DNA of 39,652 bases from Alphaproteobacteria bacterium (GCA_027484265.1 JAIXTH010000215.1:1-39652); one strand, 5' to 3'. Numbered from the stretch's first letter, positions 7,798 through 15,024 are shown. Translations and numbers: made by a program. Notes: generated from the sequence alone by a model not told the origin.

Positions 7798-8449
7798 TGC
7801 CGCTACCGCAACCGCACCACCGCCTGCCGCGACCGTGAAGGTCTGGGACCTGGTGGTGCGGGTCGGCCACTGGGTGCTGCTGGCAGCCGTGGCCACCGCC
7901 CTGATCACCCGCGGCGAGCCCGAATCCCTCCACCAGTTCGCCGGTTACGTGATCGTCGGCTGGATCGTGGTGCGGCTGTTCTGGGGGATTGCAGGCCCGC
8001 CGGAGGCCCGGTTCGAGAGTTTTCTCACGGCCCCTGGCAAGGCAGTCGGCTATCTGGCCGATCTGGTGCGCGGGCGGGCCAGGCGCCATGTCGGACACTC
8101 GCCCGCCGGCGGCTGGATGGTGGTGGCCCTGATGGTGGCGCTGTCAGGTTCGGCTGTCACGGGCCTTGCCATGGAGAACCGGGTCGCCCCGCCTGCGCTG
8201 CTGGCTTCCGTCATGGGCGCTGGCGAGGCGGGCGAAGCCTATGAGGCCGGAGAGGCCGCTGAGGCTGGCGACAGCGGCGAGCGGGACGAGAGCCCGTGGG
8301 AAGGGGTTCACGAGGCCTTCGCCAATCTGGTGCTGCTGCTGGTGATCCTGCATGTGGCCGGAGTGACGCTGGCGTCGATGGCCCACCAGGAGAACCTGGC
8401 GCAGGCGATGGTGACGGGCCGCAAGCGCGCTCCGGATTCCGGAAGCTGA
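7790..8449 (+). CDS. cytochrome b561 family protein
   Basis: From ATG 7790 the product is 219 aa; an earlier in-frame ATG at 7763 would add 9 residues. Four TM helices carry the family's His ligands: VRVGHWVLLAAVATAL, ESLHQFAGYVIVGWIVVRLF, GGWMVVALMVALSGSAVTGL, and VHEAFANLVLLLVILHVAG. Between helices 3 and 4 there is an unusual acidic Gly/Glu/Ala stretch (GEAGEAYEAGEAAEAG). The family holds b-type haem and transfers electrons across the cytoplasmic membrane. The gene begins inside the end of the PepSY gene, indicating co-translation. The neighbouring two-component system may control it. Confidence 0.9.
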   Translation: MTDAATATAPPPAATVKVWDLVVRVGHWVLLAAVATALITRGEPESLHQFAGYVIVGWIVVRLFWGIAGPPEARFESFLTAPGKAVGYLADLVRGRARRHVGHSPAGGWMVVALMVALSGSAVTGLAMENRVAPPALLASVMGAGEAGEAYEAGEAAEAGDSGERDESPWEGVHEAFANLVLLLVILHVAGVTLASMAHQENLAQAMVTGRKRAPDSGS

Positions 8450-8463
8450 TCCTTCAAAGCAGA

Positions 8464-8491
8464 GGCGAGGCGGTCATCCGACCGCCTCGCC
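8464..8491. terminator. hairpin between convergent genes
   Basis: Arms GGCGAGGCGGT and ACCGCCTCGCC (11 bp, perfect) flank a 6-nt loop. The hairpin lies 14 nt after the cytochrome b561 stop and 48 nt after the end of terC on the other strand. There is no clear T-run, so termination is likely but not certain; it could serve both directions. Confidence 0.6.
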
Positions 8492-8539
8492 CCCTGAATT
8501 GGTGCCGGGACCTCGGGCCGGCAGGCCCGGTGATCAGGG

Positions 8540-9589
8540 TCAGGTGGTGCCCTCGGCGCCCTTGCGGGTCTTCCACAGCGAGAACAGCACCCCGCCTGCG
8601 ATCAGGCCGATGGTGATCGACAGCGACCATTCCGCCGGGAATTTGCCGCCCGGGAACAGGTCGCCCATGAAGATCTTCGAACCGATGAACACCAGCGTCA
8701 TGGCCAGCGCGTACTTGAGGTACTTGAACCGGTGCACCATCGCCGCCAGCGCGAAGAACAGCGCCCGCAGGCCCAGGATCGCGAAGATGTTCGAGGTGTA
8801 GACGATATAGGCGTCCGAGGTGATGGCGAAGATCGCCGGCACGCTGTCGATGGCGAACACGAGGTCCACGATCTCCACGAACATCAGCGCCAGCAGCAGC
8901 GGCGTGGCGAACCAGCGCAGCTTGCCGGTGTTGGGGTCGGGCAGCTGGACGCGGAACTTGTTGCCATGCAGCTCGGGCGTGACGTTCATCCGCTTCTTGA
9001 GCCACAGCAGGATCTTGTTGTCCGCCATGTCGGGCTCCTTGTCGCCCTTCAGGAACATCATGATCCCGGTGCCGATCAGGAACACCGCGAAGACATACAG
9101 GATCCAGCTGAACTGGCTGACCAGCGCGGCACCCAGGCCGATCATGATCGCGCGCAGCACGATCACGCCGATGATGCCCCAGAACAGCACCCTGTGCTGA
9201 TACTTGCGCGGGATGGCGAGGTAGGTGAACACCATAGATATGACGAAGACATTGTCCATCGCCAGGGTCTTCTCGACGGCAAAGCCGGTCAGATACAGCT
9301 GCCACGCGGTCCAGGCCCGCTCGGCGCCGGTCACTTCCAGCAGCTGCGGATCGATCGACCCGGTGGGGGATGCGTTGTTGTAGAGCAGCCAGATCACACC
9401 GGAGAAGGCGAGGCCGATCCCGATGTAGAAGGCGCTCATCTTGAGCGACTCGGCGACGCCGATCTCGTGATCCTGACGGTTCACGACACCAAGGTCGAAG
9501 GCAAGCAGGGCGATGACGGCAAGGATGAAGGCGTACCAGATCCAGGCCGCCTTGCCGAGAAACTCGGCAAAGAGGATTGCGTCGAGCAT
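8540..9589 (-). CDS. TerC/Alx-family membrane protein
   Basis: A 349-aa polytopic membrane protein with about nine hydrophobic segments. Diagnostic stretches are FDLGVVNRQDHEIGVAESL near the N-terminus, GFAVEKTLAMDNVFVISMVF, LMFVEIVDLVFAIDSVPAIFA and VFIGSKIFMGDLF. The conserved Asp residues in the DN and DS motifs lie in membrane helices as in other TerC proteins. The Alx branch of this family exports Mn2+. The ATG at 9589 has GGAG 9 nt upstream. The gene is divergent from chaA with 255 nt between the starts. Confidence 0.93.
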   Translation of the reverse strand: MLDAILFAEFLGKAAWIWYAFILAVIALLAFDLGVVNRQDHEIGVAESLKMSAFYIGIGLAFSGVIWLLYNNASPTGSIDPQLLEVTGAERAWTAWQLYLTGFAVEKTLAMDNVFVISMVFTYLAIPRKYQHRVLFWGIIGVIVLRAIMIGLGAALVSQFSWILYVFAVFLIGTGIMMFLKGDKEPDMADNKILLWLKKRMNVTPELHGNKFRVQLPDPNTGKLRWFATPLLLALMFVEIVDLVFAIDSVPAIFAITSDAYIVYTSNIFAILGLRALFFALAAMVHRFKYLKYALAMTLVFIGSKIFMGDLFPGGKFPAEWSLSITIGLIAGGVLFSLWKTRKGAEGTT

Positions 9590-9679
9590 GGGGGTTAGCT
9601 CCGGGCGTGTCGAAACGGGGACTGTTGTCCACCGACATCACCGCAGGCGCTCAGCGCTTGCGGCCAGAGGGGCCCGGAA

Positions 9680-9825
9680 GACGACGGGGAGCTAGTGTCA
9701 GCCCATGCCCCGGTCAAGCGCGGCGGCGGACGCCTGACGGTATCGTGATCCGTTCGTGCTCCGGTCGCAACATCACCGGTCCTGGCGGACGATCCGGGCA
9801 CGGATCGGGTTGGAAGAGCCTCGTC
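9680..9825 (+). promoter_or_regulatory. candidate yybP-ykoY-like (Mn2+) riboswitch leader of chaA
   Basis: In the plus-strand leader of chaA I see GACGAcGGGGAGcTAG at 9680-9695, resembling the family's conserved GGGGAGUAG element with one inserted base. A hairpin GTCAAGCG...CGCCTGAC (9713-9738) matches the conserved CGUCAA/UUGACG stem. CC-TCGTC at 9819-9825 can pair back with GACGA-c-GG to close a P1 stem. Known members of this class control terC, mntP, cation ATPases and Ca2+/H+ exchanger genes, which fits the context. The insertion in the core and a poor match to the 3' GAGACC element keep this tentative. Confidence 0.35.
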
Positions 9826-9844
9826 CCCGCCCTACCTGAACAGC

Positions 9845-10939
9845 ATGGCCACATCCGCATCGCGTCTTCCGCCCTGGACCCTTGCCGCCCCGGCCGCGGG
9901 TGTTCTGGCGTGCGTCGGCAGTGCGGTGGCGGACGGCGGCTGGCTGGTGGCAAGCCTGCTGGCTCTGGTGCTGATCGGCGTGGTGCTGGCGGCGGTGCAC
10001 CATGCCGAAGTGGTGGCGCACCGGGTGGGCGAGCCGTTCGGCACCTTCCTGTTCGCGGTGGCGGTGACGGTGATCGAAGTGGGCCTGATCGTCTCGATCA
10101 AGCTGGCGGGCGGGCCTGGTGCCGAGACGCTGGTGCGCGACACGGTGATGGCCGCCATCATGATCATTCTCAATGGCGTGGTGGGCATGTGCCTGCTGGT
10201 GGGCGGGCTGCGCCATGGCGAGCAGACCTATGTACAGACTGGCGTGTCGGCAGCGCTTGCCACGCTGGCGGCGCTGTCGGTGGTGGTGCTGATCCTGCCC
10301 AATCACGTCACCAGTCTCCCCGGCCCCTTGTTTGCGCCGGCGCAGCTGGCGTTCGTCGGGGTGGTGTCGTTCGTGCTCTACGCCACCTTCGTGCTGGTTC
10401 AGACCATCCGTCACCGCGACTATTTCCTGCCGGAGGACGAGCCGGAGCCGACCGGCGAGGCCACCCGCGCCCCGCTGCCGTCGGACCGGATGACGCTGGT
10501 CAGCGGCGGCCTGCTGCTGGTGTCACTGTGCGCCGTGGTGTGGCTGGCCAAGACACTGGCGCCCACCCTCGAGGGCATCGTCACCGGCGCCGGGCTGACC
10601 AAGGCCGTGGTGGGGGTTGCCATTGCAGGCCTCGTGCTGCTGCCCGAAGGGCTGGCGGCGGTGCGGGCAGCGCGGGCCAACCGGCTGCAGACCAGCCTGA
10701 ACCTGGCCATGGGATCGGCACTCGCCACCATCGGCCTGACGATCCCGGTGGTGGCAGCCCTGGCGCTGGTCTTCGACTGGCAGCTGGTGCTGGGGGTCAG
10801 CCAGACCAATACGGTGCTGCTGCTGCTGACCCTGCTGGTGGCGACCCTGTCGCTGTCCACCGGGCGCACCACCGTGATGCAGGGGGCGCTGCACCTGGTG
10901 CTGTTCGCGGTGTTCCTGTTCATGCTGGCAGTGCCGTGA
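9845..10939 (+). CDS. chaA: ChaA-type Ca2+/H+ (Na+/H+) antiporter
   Basis: A 364-aa protein with about eleven TM helices. The first CaCA repeat has VVLAAVHHAEVVAHRVGEPFGTFLFAVAVTVIEVGLIVS; the HHAE and EPFGT...AVTVIEV motifs are diagnostic of ChaA. The second repeat has VVGVAIAGLVLLPEGLAAVRAARANRLQTSLNLAMGSALATIGLTIP, with the PEG/NLAMGSALA equivalents. Between the repeats is a short acidic loop (FLPEDEPEPTGE). The ATG at 9845 has no clear Shine-Dalgarno; it lies 19 nt after the candidate riboswitch P1, so translational control is possible. The protein expels Ca2+ or Na+/K+ in exchange for protons at the cytoplasmic membrane. Confidence 0.93.
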   Translation: MATSASRLPPWTLAAPAAGVLACVGSAVADGGWLVASLLALVLIGVVLAAVHHAEVVAHRVGEPFGTFLFAVAVTVIEVGLIVSIKLAGGPGAETLVRDTVMAAIMIILNGVVGMCLLVGGLRHGEQTYVQTGVSAALATLAALSVVVLILPNHVTSLPGPLFAPAQLAFVGVVSFVLYATFVLVQTIRHRDYFLPEDEPEPTGEATRAPLPSDRMTLVSGGLLLVSLCAVVWLAKTLAPTLEGIVTGAGLTKAVVGVAIAGLVLLPEGLAAVRAARANRLQTSLNLAMGSALATIGLTIPVVAALALVFDWQLVLGVSQTNTVLLLLTLLVATLSLSTGRTTVMQGALHLVLFAVFLFMLAVP

Positions 10940-10944
10940 CGGGT

Positions 10945-10963
10945 CCGGGCACGGTGTGCCCGG
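10945..10963. terminator. hairpin between convergent chaA and NYN genes
   Basis: CCGGGCAC-ggt-GTGCCCGG is an 8-bp perfect stem with a 3-nt loop. It lies 5 nt after the chaA stop and 9 nt from the end of the opposing NYN gene. There is no T-tract. Confidence 0.55.
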
Positions 10964-10972
10964 GAGGGCCAG

Positions 10973-11803
10973 TCAGCCTGACGGTTTTGCGGGCCTCGCC
11001 CCAGACCTGGCGCCAGACCTGGCCCCGGACCGGGGTGCCGGTTTGGCCTCGGATTCGGCCTCGGTCCGGGTGACGGGCTTCACCCGCACCTGCAGCAGCC
11101 CGCTGGCGGTGCGCCGTGATTCGAAGGCTCCGGCCCTGGCCACCAGATCGCTGAGCTTGGCATGGCCATAGGTGCGCGGATCGAAGTCGGAGGCGAGCTC
11201 GGCCAGGCGCTGACCCACCGGGCCCAGCGCCACCCAGCCGCCATCATCATCCAGCTGGGCGATCGCCTTGCGGATCAGGGGCACGGCCGCACTGGGAGCC
11301 AGCCGTGTGGTCGCCGGCCGCTGGTCGGCGCGCTCGGGCTCGTCGGGCGCAGGCGCCTCGGGCAGCAGGTTCTCGGTATAGATGAAGCGGCGGCAGGCCT
11401 GGCGGAAACTCTCCGGGGTCTTCTGCTCGCCGAAGCCATAGACATCGATGCCCTGCTCGCGGATCCGTGCCGCGAGCCCCGTGAAGTCGCTGTCCGACGA
11501 CACCAGACAGAAACCGTCGAATCGCCCCGTGTGCAGCAGGTCCATGGCATCGATCACCAGCGCGATGTCGGAGGCATTCTTGCCGGTGGTATAGGCAAAG
11601 TTCTGCTGTGCCCGGATTGCATGGGTCGACAGCACATCAGCCCAGGCCCGCAGCCGTGTCCCGGAAAAGTCGCCATAGATCCGGCGGACGCTGGCTTCGC
11701 CAATCCGCGCGATCTCCTCGAACAGGCGGGTGGCAATGCGCGACGACGCATTGTCGGCATCGATCAGGACGGCGAGGCGCGGAGCGCGCGTTTCGGTGGA
11801 CAT
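10973..11803 (-). CDS. NYN-domain (PIN-like) RNase with OST-HTH/LOTUS domain
   Basis: I choose ATG at 11803 (276 aa); the 21 extra codons to 11866 are not conserved-looking. The N-terminal NYN fold has LIDADNAS (13-20), RIYGDFSG, a GKNASDIALVIDAMDLL stretch (74-90) and CLVSSDSDFTGLAARIRE. D15, D79, D104 and D106 are candidate metal ligands of a PIN-like nuclease. Residues about 190-255 (AVPLIRKAIAQLDDDGGWVALGPVGQRL...HAKLSDLVARAGAF) form an OST-HTH/LOTUS RNA-binding domain. The protein ends in a repeated RSGA tail encoded by 12-bp repeats. The family (LabA/MARF1-like, DUF88) acts on RNA, but the specific substrate is unknown. Confidence 0.9.
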   Translation of the reverse strand: MSTETRAPRLAVLIDADNASSRIATRLFEEIARIGEASVRRIYGDFSGTRLRAWADVLSTHAIRAQQNFAYTTGKNASDIALVIDAMDLLHTGRFDGFCLVSSDSDFTGLAARIREQGIDVYGFGEQKTPESFRQACRRFIYTENLLPEAPAPDEPERADQRPATTRLAPSAAVPLIRKAIAQLDDDGGWVALGPVGQRLAELASDFDPRTYGHAKLSDLVARAGAFESRRTASGLLQVRVKPVTRTEAESEAKPAPRSGARSGARSGARPAKPSG

Positions 11804-12081
11804 GGCACAGCTATGGTCCGCGGTGGTTAAGGGATTGGTCGCAATCTTGCCGACACCCCGGCCCACCGGATCGCAACCGCCAGGCGGATGTTGGGGAACT
11901 GTACAGATCTCATCGGAGCGCTGAACTGCAAACTACCTGGAGATGACGGGAGGCGGCCAAAATCTGTGCGGCCGGACCGAGCCTCTGTCGAGGTGCTTCT
12001 GAGGGGTAGGCAAAGGCTACCATTAATGCGTGAAGTGTGCCATGCACCCGATGTTTTGCAGGCTCTTGACCTTACGACAGG

Positions 12082-12093
12082 CGTCTGCAGACG
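12082..12093. promoter_or_regulatory. 12-bp palindrome upstream of luxR
   Basis: CGTCTGCAGACG is a perfect 12-bp palindrome about 180 nt before the luxR start, just downstream of a TTGACC (12066-12071) that could be a -35 element. It may be a regulator site. The rest of the 11804-12272 gap holds no convincing gene: a 35-codon frame from ATG 12159 (MAKDLDLL...) lacks supporting features. Confidence 0.25.
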
Positions 12094-12255
12094 TTAACCT
12101 TCGCCCTGCCAGCGGAAACACGCAGTATTTTCCCTTGGCTCCAACTCGTTGCTGCGTCATGGCAAAAGATCTTGATCTGCTTCTCGATACAGCATTCTCT
12201 GAGGCACGGGCCAACACTGGCCGCCGTGCACCCGGGGATCGCGGGGAGGGGAACC

Positions 12256-12276
12256 ATGCGGAGTAACCTGGCGTGA
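12256..12276 (+). CDS. six-codon leader ORF overlapping the luxR start
   Basis: ATG 12256 follows a purine-rich ribosome site (GGGGAGGGG, 12243-12251) and encodes MRSNLA. Its stop TGA (12274-12276) overlaps the luxR GTG (12273-12275) as GTGA. The luxR GTG itself has only a GGAG inside this mini-ORF. This arrangement would couple LuxR synthesis to translation of the leader. It may alternatively be a coincidence of an A/G-rich ribosome site. Confidence 0.4.
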   Translation: MRSNLA

Positions 12277-13001
12277 CTGCTGCGATCCTCTCCCGTGCTG
12301 CCGAGTTCATCAGCGCAACCCGGCGTGCGCCCTCCCTGTCGGACCTCGATGCGCTGTTCATGGCCGAGTGCGAACTGCTGGGTGTGGATCGTGCCGCCTC
12401 CGCCCGCATCGGCCACGTCGGGCGCCCGCTGAGCTTGGGCCGTGTGGTCGGACGCATCGACCAGGACTGGGTCAGCCGTTACCGGGACGAGCGCTTTGCC
12501 GAGCGCGACCCGGCAGCCCGCCGCGCAGTGGCCAGCCTGACACCGTTCTCGTGGGACGAGGCCGAGGAAGAGGCCGGTGACGATCCCGATGCCCGGGTGG
12601 TGTTTGGCGCCGCCCGCGAACATGATGACCGCTCGGGCTTTGTTGTGCCGGTGCACGGGGGCGACGGCTCCCTGGCGGTGGTGACGTTCCGGGGCCGGCA
12701 CATGTCGCTGGACCAGGAGGGCCGGTCCTACCTGCATCTGCTGGCGATCTATTTTCATATCGCAGTCGAGCGGCTGCGCCTGGTGGAACTGGCCAGCCAG
12801 CACCCGTCGATCACGCCCCGCCAGATCGAGTGTCTGAAGTGGGTCGCGGCCGGCAAGACCGACTGGGAAATCGGCAAGATCCTCGGACTGAGCGAGGCAA
12901 CCGTGAACCGGCATATCGAGCGCGCCAAGGAGCGCCTGGGTGTCCGCACCCGCGCCCAGGCTGTGGTTGGCGCAATGACGCATGGGATACTGGAGGTGTG
13001 A
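12273..13001 (+). CDS. LuxR-family quorum-sensing regulator
   Basis: A 242-aa protein. The N-terminal autoinducer-binding domain (about residues 15-165) keeps the usual AHL-pocket order: DWVSRYRDERF (65-75), RDP (78-80) and TPFSW (90-94). These correspond to the conserved Trp/Tyr, Asp and Trp of TraR-type receptors. The C-terminal GerE/LuxR HTH (about 180-235) reads TPRQIECLKWVAAGKTDWEIGKIL, then SEATVNRHIERAKERLG. The GTG start at 12273 gives the family's usual length. The gene is immediately upstream of luxI on the same strand, with 77 nt between. It probably binds AHL made by the neighbouring synthase and acts at the inverted repeats at 13010 and 15007. Confidence 0.92.
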   Translation: MTAAILSRAAEFISATRRAPSLSDLDALFMAECELLGVDRAASARIGHVGRPLSLGRVVGRIDQDWVSRYRDERFAERDPAARRAVASLTPFSWDEAEEEAGDDPDARVVFGAAREHDDRSGFVVPVHGGDGSLAVVTFRGRHMSLDQEGRSYLHLLAIYFHIAVERLRLVELASQHPSITPRQIECLKWVAAGKTDWEIGKILGLSEATVNRHIERAKERLGVRTRAQAVVGAMTHGILEV

Positions 13002-13009
13002 ATTCAGGC

Positions 13010-13054
13010 TGGTGGATTTCCACCAAGGGCAGACAGCCTCTGATGCACTAGACT
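13010..13054 (+). promoter_or_regulatory. lux-box-like operator and promoter of luxI
   Basis: TGGTGGA-TT-TCCACCA (13010-13025) is a perfect 7-bp inverted repeat. A TAGACT -10-like hexamer lies 23 nt further (13049-13054), predicting a transcript start near 13061. That puts the operator centre close to -43, the usual position of LuxR-type activator sites. luxI begins at 13079. The same arms recur at 15008-15023. Confidence 0.65.
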
Positions 13055-13078
13055 TCCTGATGAACCAGGAGGTCTCAC

Positions 13079-13852
13079 ATGATCCACGCTGTTACTGCTG
13101 CGAATGCCCCCCTTTACCGTGACCAGCTCGATCAGATGCACCGCATGCGCCATGACATGTATGTGGTCCAGCGCGGCTGGAGCGGGCTGAAGTCCGAGGA
13201 CGGTCGCGAGATCGACGAGTATGACACGGACGAAGCTGTCTATCTGATGAACCTGTCGCCGGAAGGCGAGCTGCTGGCGACGTTCCGGCTGATGCCGACC
13301 TCGTCGCCGTATCTGCTCCAGAAGCTGAGCCAGTTCGTGATCGGCGAGCCCCCGGCGTCGCCCAGGATCTGGGACATGACCCGGTGGATGATCGCGCCGG
13401 GCCAGCGCAAGAAGAAGGGCGAGGCGCGCAGCCAGGCCCAGGCCTTTCTGGCGTGCGGTCTGTTCGAGTTCGCGTGCACGCGCGGCCTCACGCACTACAC
13501 CACGCTGATGGACCTGCCGTTCCTGCCGCTGGTGGAGGCCGCCGGCTGGACCTACGAGCCGATCGGCCTGCCGATGCCCTATGAGGACGGCATGGGGATG
13601 GCGATCGCTGTCCGGATCGAAACCGGTGCCAAGGCGCTGGCGCATGTGCGGATGGTCTGCGAGATCGACCGCCCAGTGCTGTTCGAGGCGCCCCCGGCGA
13701 CCGCCGGTCTCGCGTCGGCCGACGTGATGGTGATGGCCAACATGATGGACGCCTACTATGCGATCCACGACGGCGGTGCGCGCGAGGTCCTCGGTGACCG
13801 CTGGATGAAGCTGGCAGCGACAGCCGGCTCCATCGCGAGCAACGCGGCCTGA
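13079..13852 (+). CDS. acyl-homoserine-lactone synthase (LuxI family)
   Basis: A 257-aa protein. The ATG at 13079 has AGGAGG about 6 nt upstream. Autoinducer-synthase landmarks are RMRHDMYVVQRGW (22-34), EIDEYDTDEAVYL (44-56), LLATFRLMPT (65-74), and WDMTRWMI (98-105), where D99 takes the place of the more common Glu. Then come LFEFACTRGLTHYTTLMDLPFLPLVEAAGW and AIAVRIETGAKALAHVR. The enzyme makes an AHL signal from S-adenosylmethionine and an acyl donor. It is about 45 residues longer at the C-terminus than typical LuxI proteins. It lies directly after luxR, and the lux-box-like repeat in its promoter implies positive feedback. A GC-rich hairpin follows the stop. Confidence 0.93.
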   Translation: MIHAVTAANAPLYRDQLDQMHRMRHDMYVVQRGWSGLKSEDGREIDEYDTDEAVYLMNLSPEGELLATFRLMPTSSPYLLQKLSQFVIGEPPASPRIWDMTRWMIAPGQRKKKGEARSQAQAFLACGLFEFACTRGLTHYTTLMDLPFLPLVEAAGWTYEPIGLPMPYEDGMGMAIAVRIETGAKALAHVRMVCEIDRPVLFEAPPATAGLASADVMVMANMMDAYYAIHDGGAREVLGDRWMKLAATAGSIASNAA

Positions 13853-13859
13853 TCCTGCT

Positions 13860-13881
13860 GCCGCGGGGCAAGCCCCGCGGC
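13860..13881 (+). terminator. hairpin after luxI
   Basis: GCCGCGGGGC-aa-GCCCCGCGGC is a 10-bp perfect inverted repeat starting 7 nt after the luxI stop. No T-run follows. Confidence 0.6.
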
Positions 13882-14054
13882 GGCTGGCCACCAGTGGATC
13901 GGCGGGACCGGGAGCCGGCAGGCCGTGTGCGCCTGCCGGCCCTGTCGTGCGTGCAGCGGCGCTTCGTCTCGCAGCCAGCGGCGGCAAGGTCCGGGAAGCA
14001 GGGTCCCGGTGGCAGGTCCTCTTTGCCACGGCGCGGTGCACGGCCCAAGCTGCA

Positions 14055-14552
14055 CGCCAGACCGGGCGCCGAACCTCGACCCTGGCCCCGAGTCCAACCC
14101 CGAGTCCAACCCCGAGTCTGACCCCAAGTCAGGACCCGCGACCGGCCCAAGGGGGTGAACCAGCGGTCTGGACGGGCGGGCTGAACCAGGGGTCTGGACC
14201 CAGGGGTCTGGCAGGAGACTGGCCCGAGGGTCCGGCCATGAGGTCTGGCCCCGAGTTTGACCCCGATTCTGACCCAGGTCCGGGCCGGAGACTGGCTCAG
14301 AGGTCTAGCCCCGAAGTCTGGCCCCGAAGCCTGGCATGGGCGCCAGGCAGGGAGCACCTTCATGGAACGGGCGCACGACTTTCCGCACCGTTTGGTCTGA
14401 GTCTGCAAGCCTGGAAGCCCGGGGCCTGCAAGCGCGGGGCCTGGCGGCGCGGGCGCTCCGGTTGCCCGTCATCGGGCCAAAGGTCGGGCCAAAGGTCGGG
14501 CTGACGATCGGGCCGGAGGTCGGGATGAAGTTCGGGTTGAAGACCGCCGGAT
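14055..14552. repeat. degenerate 12-bp tandem repeat array
   Basis: Most of the 890-nt gap between luxI and the 75-aa gene is built from imperfect 12-bp units. Block A (about 14067-14150) has AGTCCAACCCCG twice, then AGTCTGACCCCA and AGTCAGGACCCG in the same phase. Block B (14243-14339) has GTCTGGCCCCGA, GTTTGACCCCGA, TTCTGACCCAGG, GTCTAGCCCCGA and GTCTGGCCCCGA with a 1-nt slip. Block C (14471-14542) has six head-to-tail units, starting ATCGGGCCAAAG and GTCGGGCCAAAG. Short frames cross the blocks on both strands (for example PESN and VGPK repeats), but none spans the array with convincing composition. No transposase or known repeat family is recognised. Confidence 0.7.
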
Positions 14553-14743
14553 AACCGGTGCGGGCTGACAGGACCGTCTGGCCCTGCTGCTGACTGCCGA
14601 ACCGTCTGCTGCCGGCACCCATAGACCCCGGCTTGGTTGGGGGTGCTGTGCGAGCCCCCGCCGCATCAGCGCCTGGGCGCACACGTTCGGGCAGCCCGCC
14701 CGCGCCTGTGTTTCCGCAGCCAGCCCGAGGCCCCCTGACCGGA

Positions 14744-14971
14744 TCAGGTCTGGGTTTCGTCCGATCGGGCCGCGGAGATCGCGGCAACATGGGTCAGCAA
14801 CTCCTGCGGCGTCGTTGCCTGGATCAGCTCGATCAAGGCATAGGCGCGCAGTGCAATCAGCTCCGGCTGTTCAAGACGGAGTCGCTGGTTCAGCTCCGCA
14901 AGGGCCGTCTCGGCGATGAACCGGGACCGGTGAGCGGTGTGGACCGTTGATTTTGTATGGCTTGGCTTCAT
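14744..14971 (-). CDS. 75-aa protein, probably AHL-regulated
   Basis: A small soluble protein with a basic N-terminus (MKPSHTKSTVHTAHRSRF) and a helical body (AETALAELNQRLRL, ELIALRAYALIELIQATTPQELLTHVAAIS). It has no Cys, signal peptide or TM segment. I do not recognise a family. Support for the gene is the protein-like helical periodicity and its promoter: a lux-box-like repeat centred about 44 nt upstream with a TAGTAT -10 that would start the transcript at or next to the ATG, giving a leaderless message. It is convergent with luxI across the repeat array. It could be a quorum-regulated adaptor or a modulator of LuxR; this is inference. Confidence 0.6.
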   Translation of the reverse strand: MKPSHTKSTVHTAHRSRFIAETALAELNQRLRLEQPELIALRAYALIELIQATTPQELLTHVAAISAARSDETQT

Positions 14972-14977
14972 GAGACC

Positions 14978-15024
14978 ATACTAGGCCGCCGCCCCGGCCG
15001 GTGTCGTTGGTGGAAGTCCACCAA
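14978..15024 (-). promoter_or_regulatory. lux-box-like operator and promoter of the 75-aa gene
   Basis: TTGGTGGA-AG-TCCACCAA (15007-15024) is a perfect 8-bp inverted repeat. Its inner 14 arm bases are identical to the luxI operator. On the minus strand TAGTAT (14983-14978) follows 24 nt after the core repeat, against 23 nt at luxI. The rest of the 14972-15237 gap shows nothing certain. Confidence 0.6.

Noticed and set aside
9577-11073. 498-codon plus-strand frame overlapping chaA in another frame
   Set aside because: It is Gly/Arg-rich without membrane helices, while the chaA frame has all family motifs.
12159-12266. 35-codon plus-strand frame MAKDLDLL... upstream of luxR
   Set aside because: No ribosome site, and the C-terminal half is Gly/Arg low-complexity running into the luxR leader.
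13488-14790. 306- and 161-codon minus-strand frames across the repeat array
   Set aside because: They are Pro/Arg/Gly-rich products of the 12-bp repeats, without ribosome sites; the first also runs antisense into luxI.
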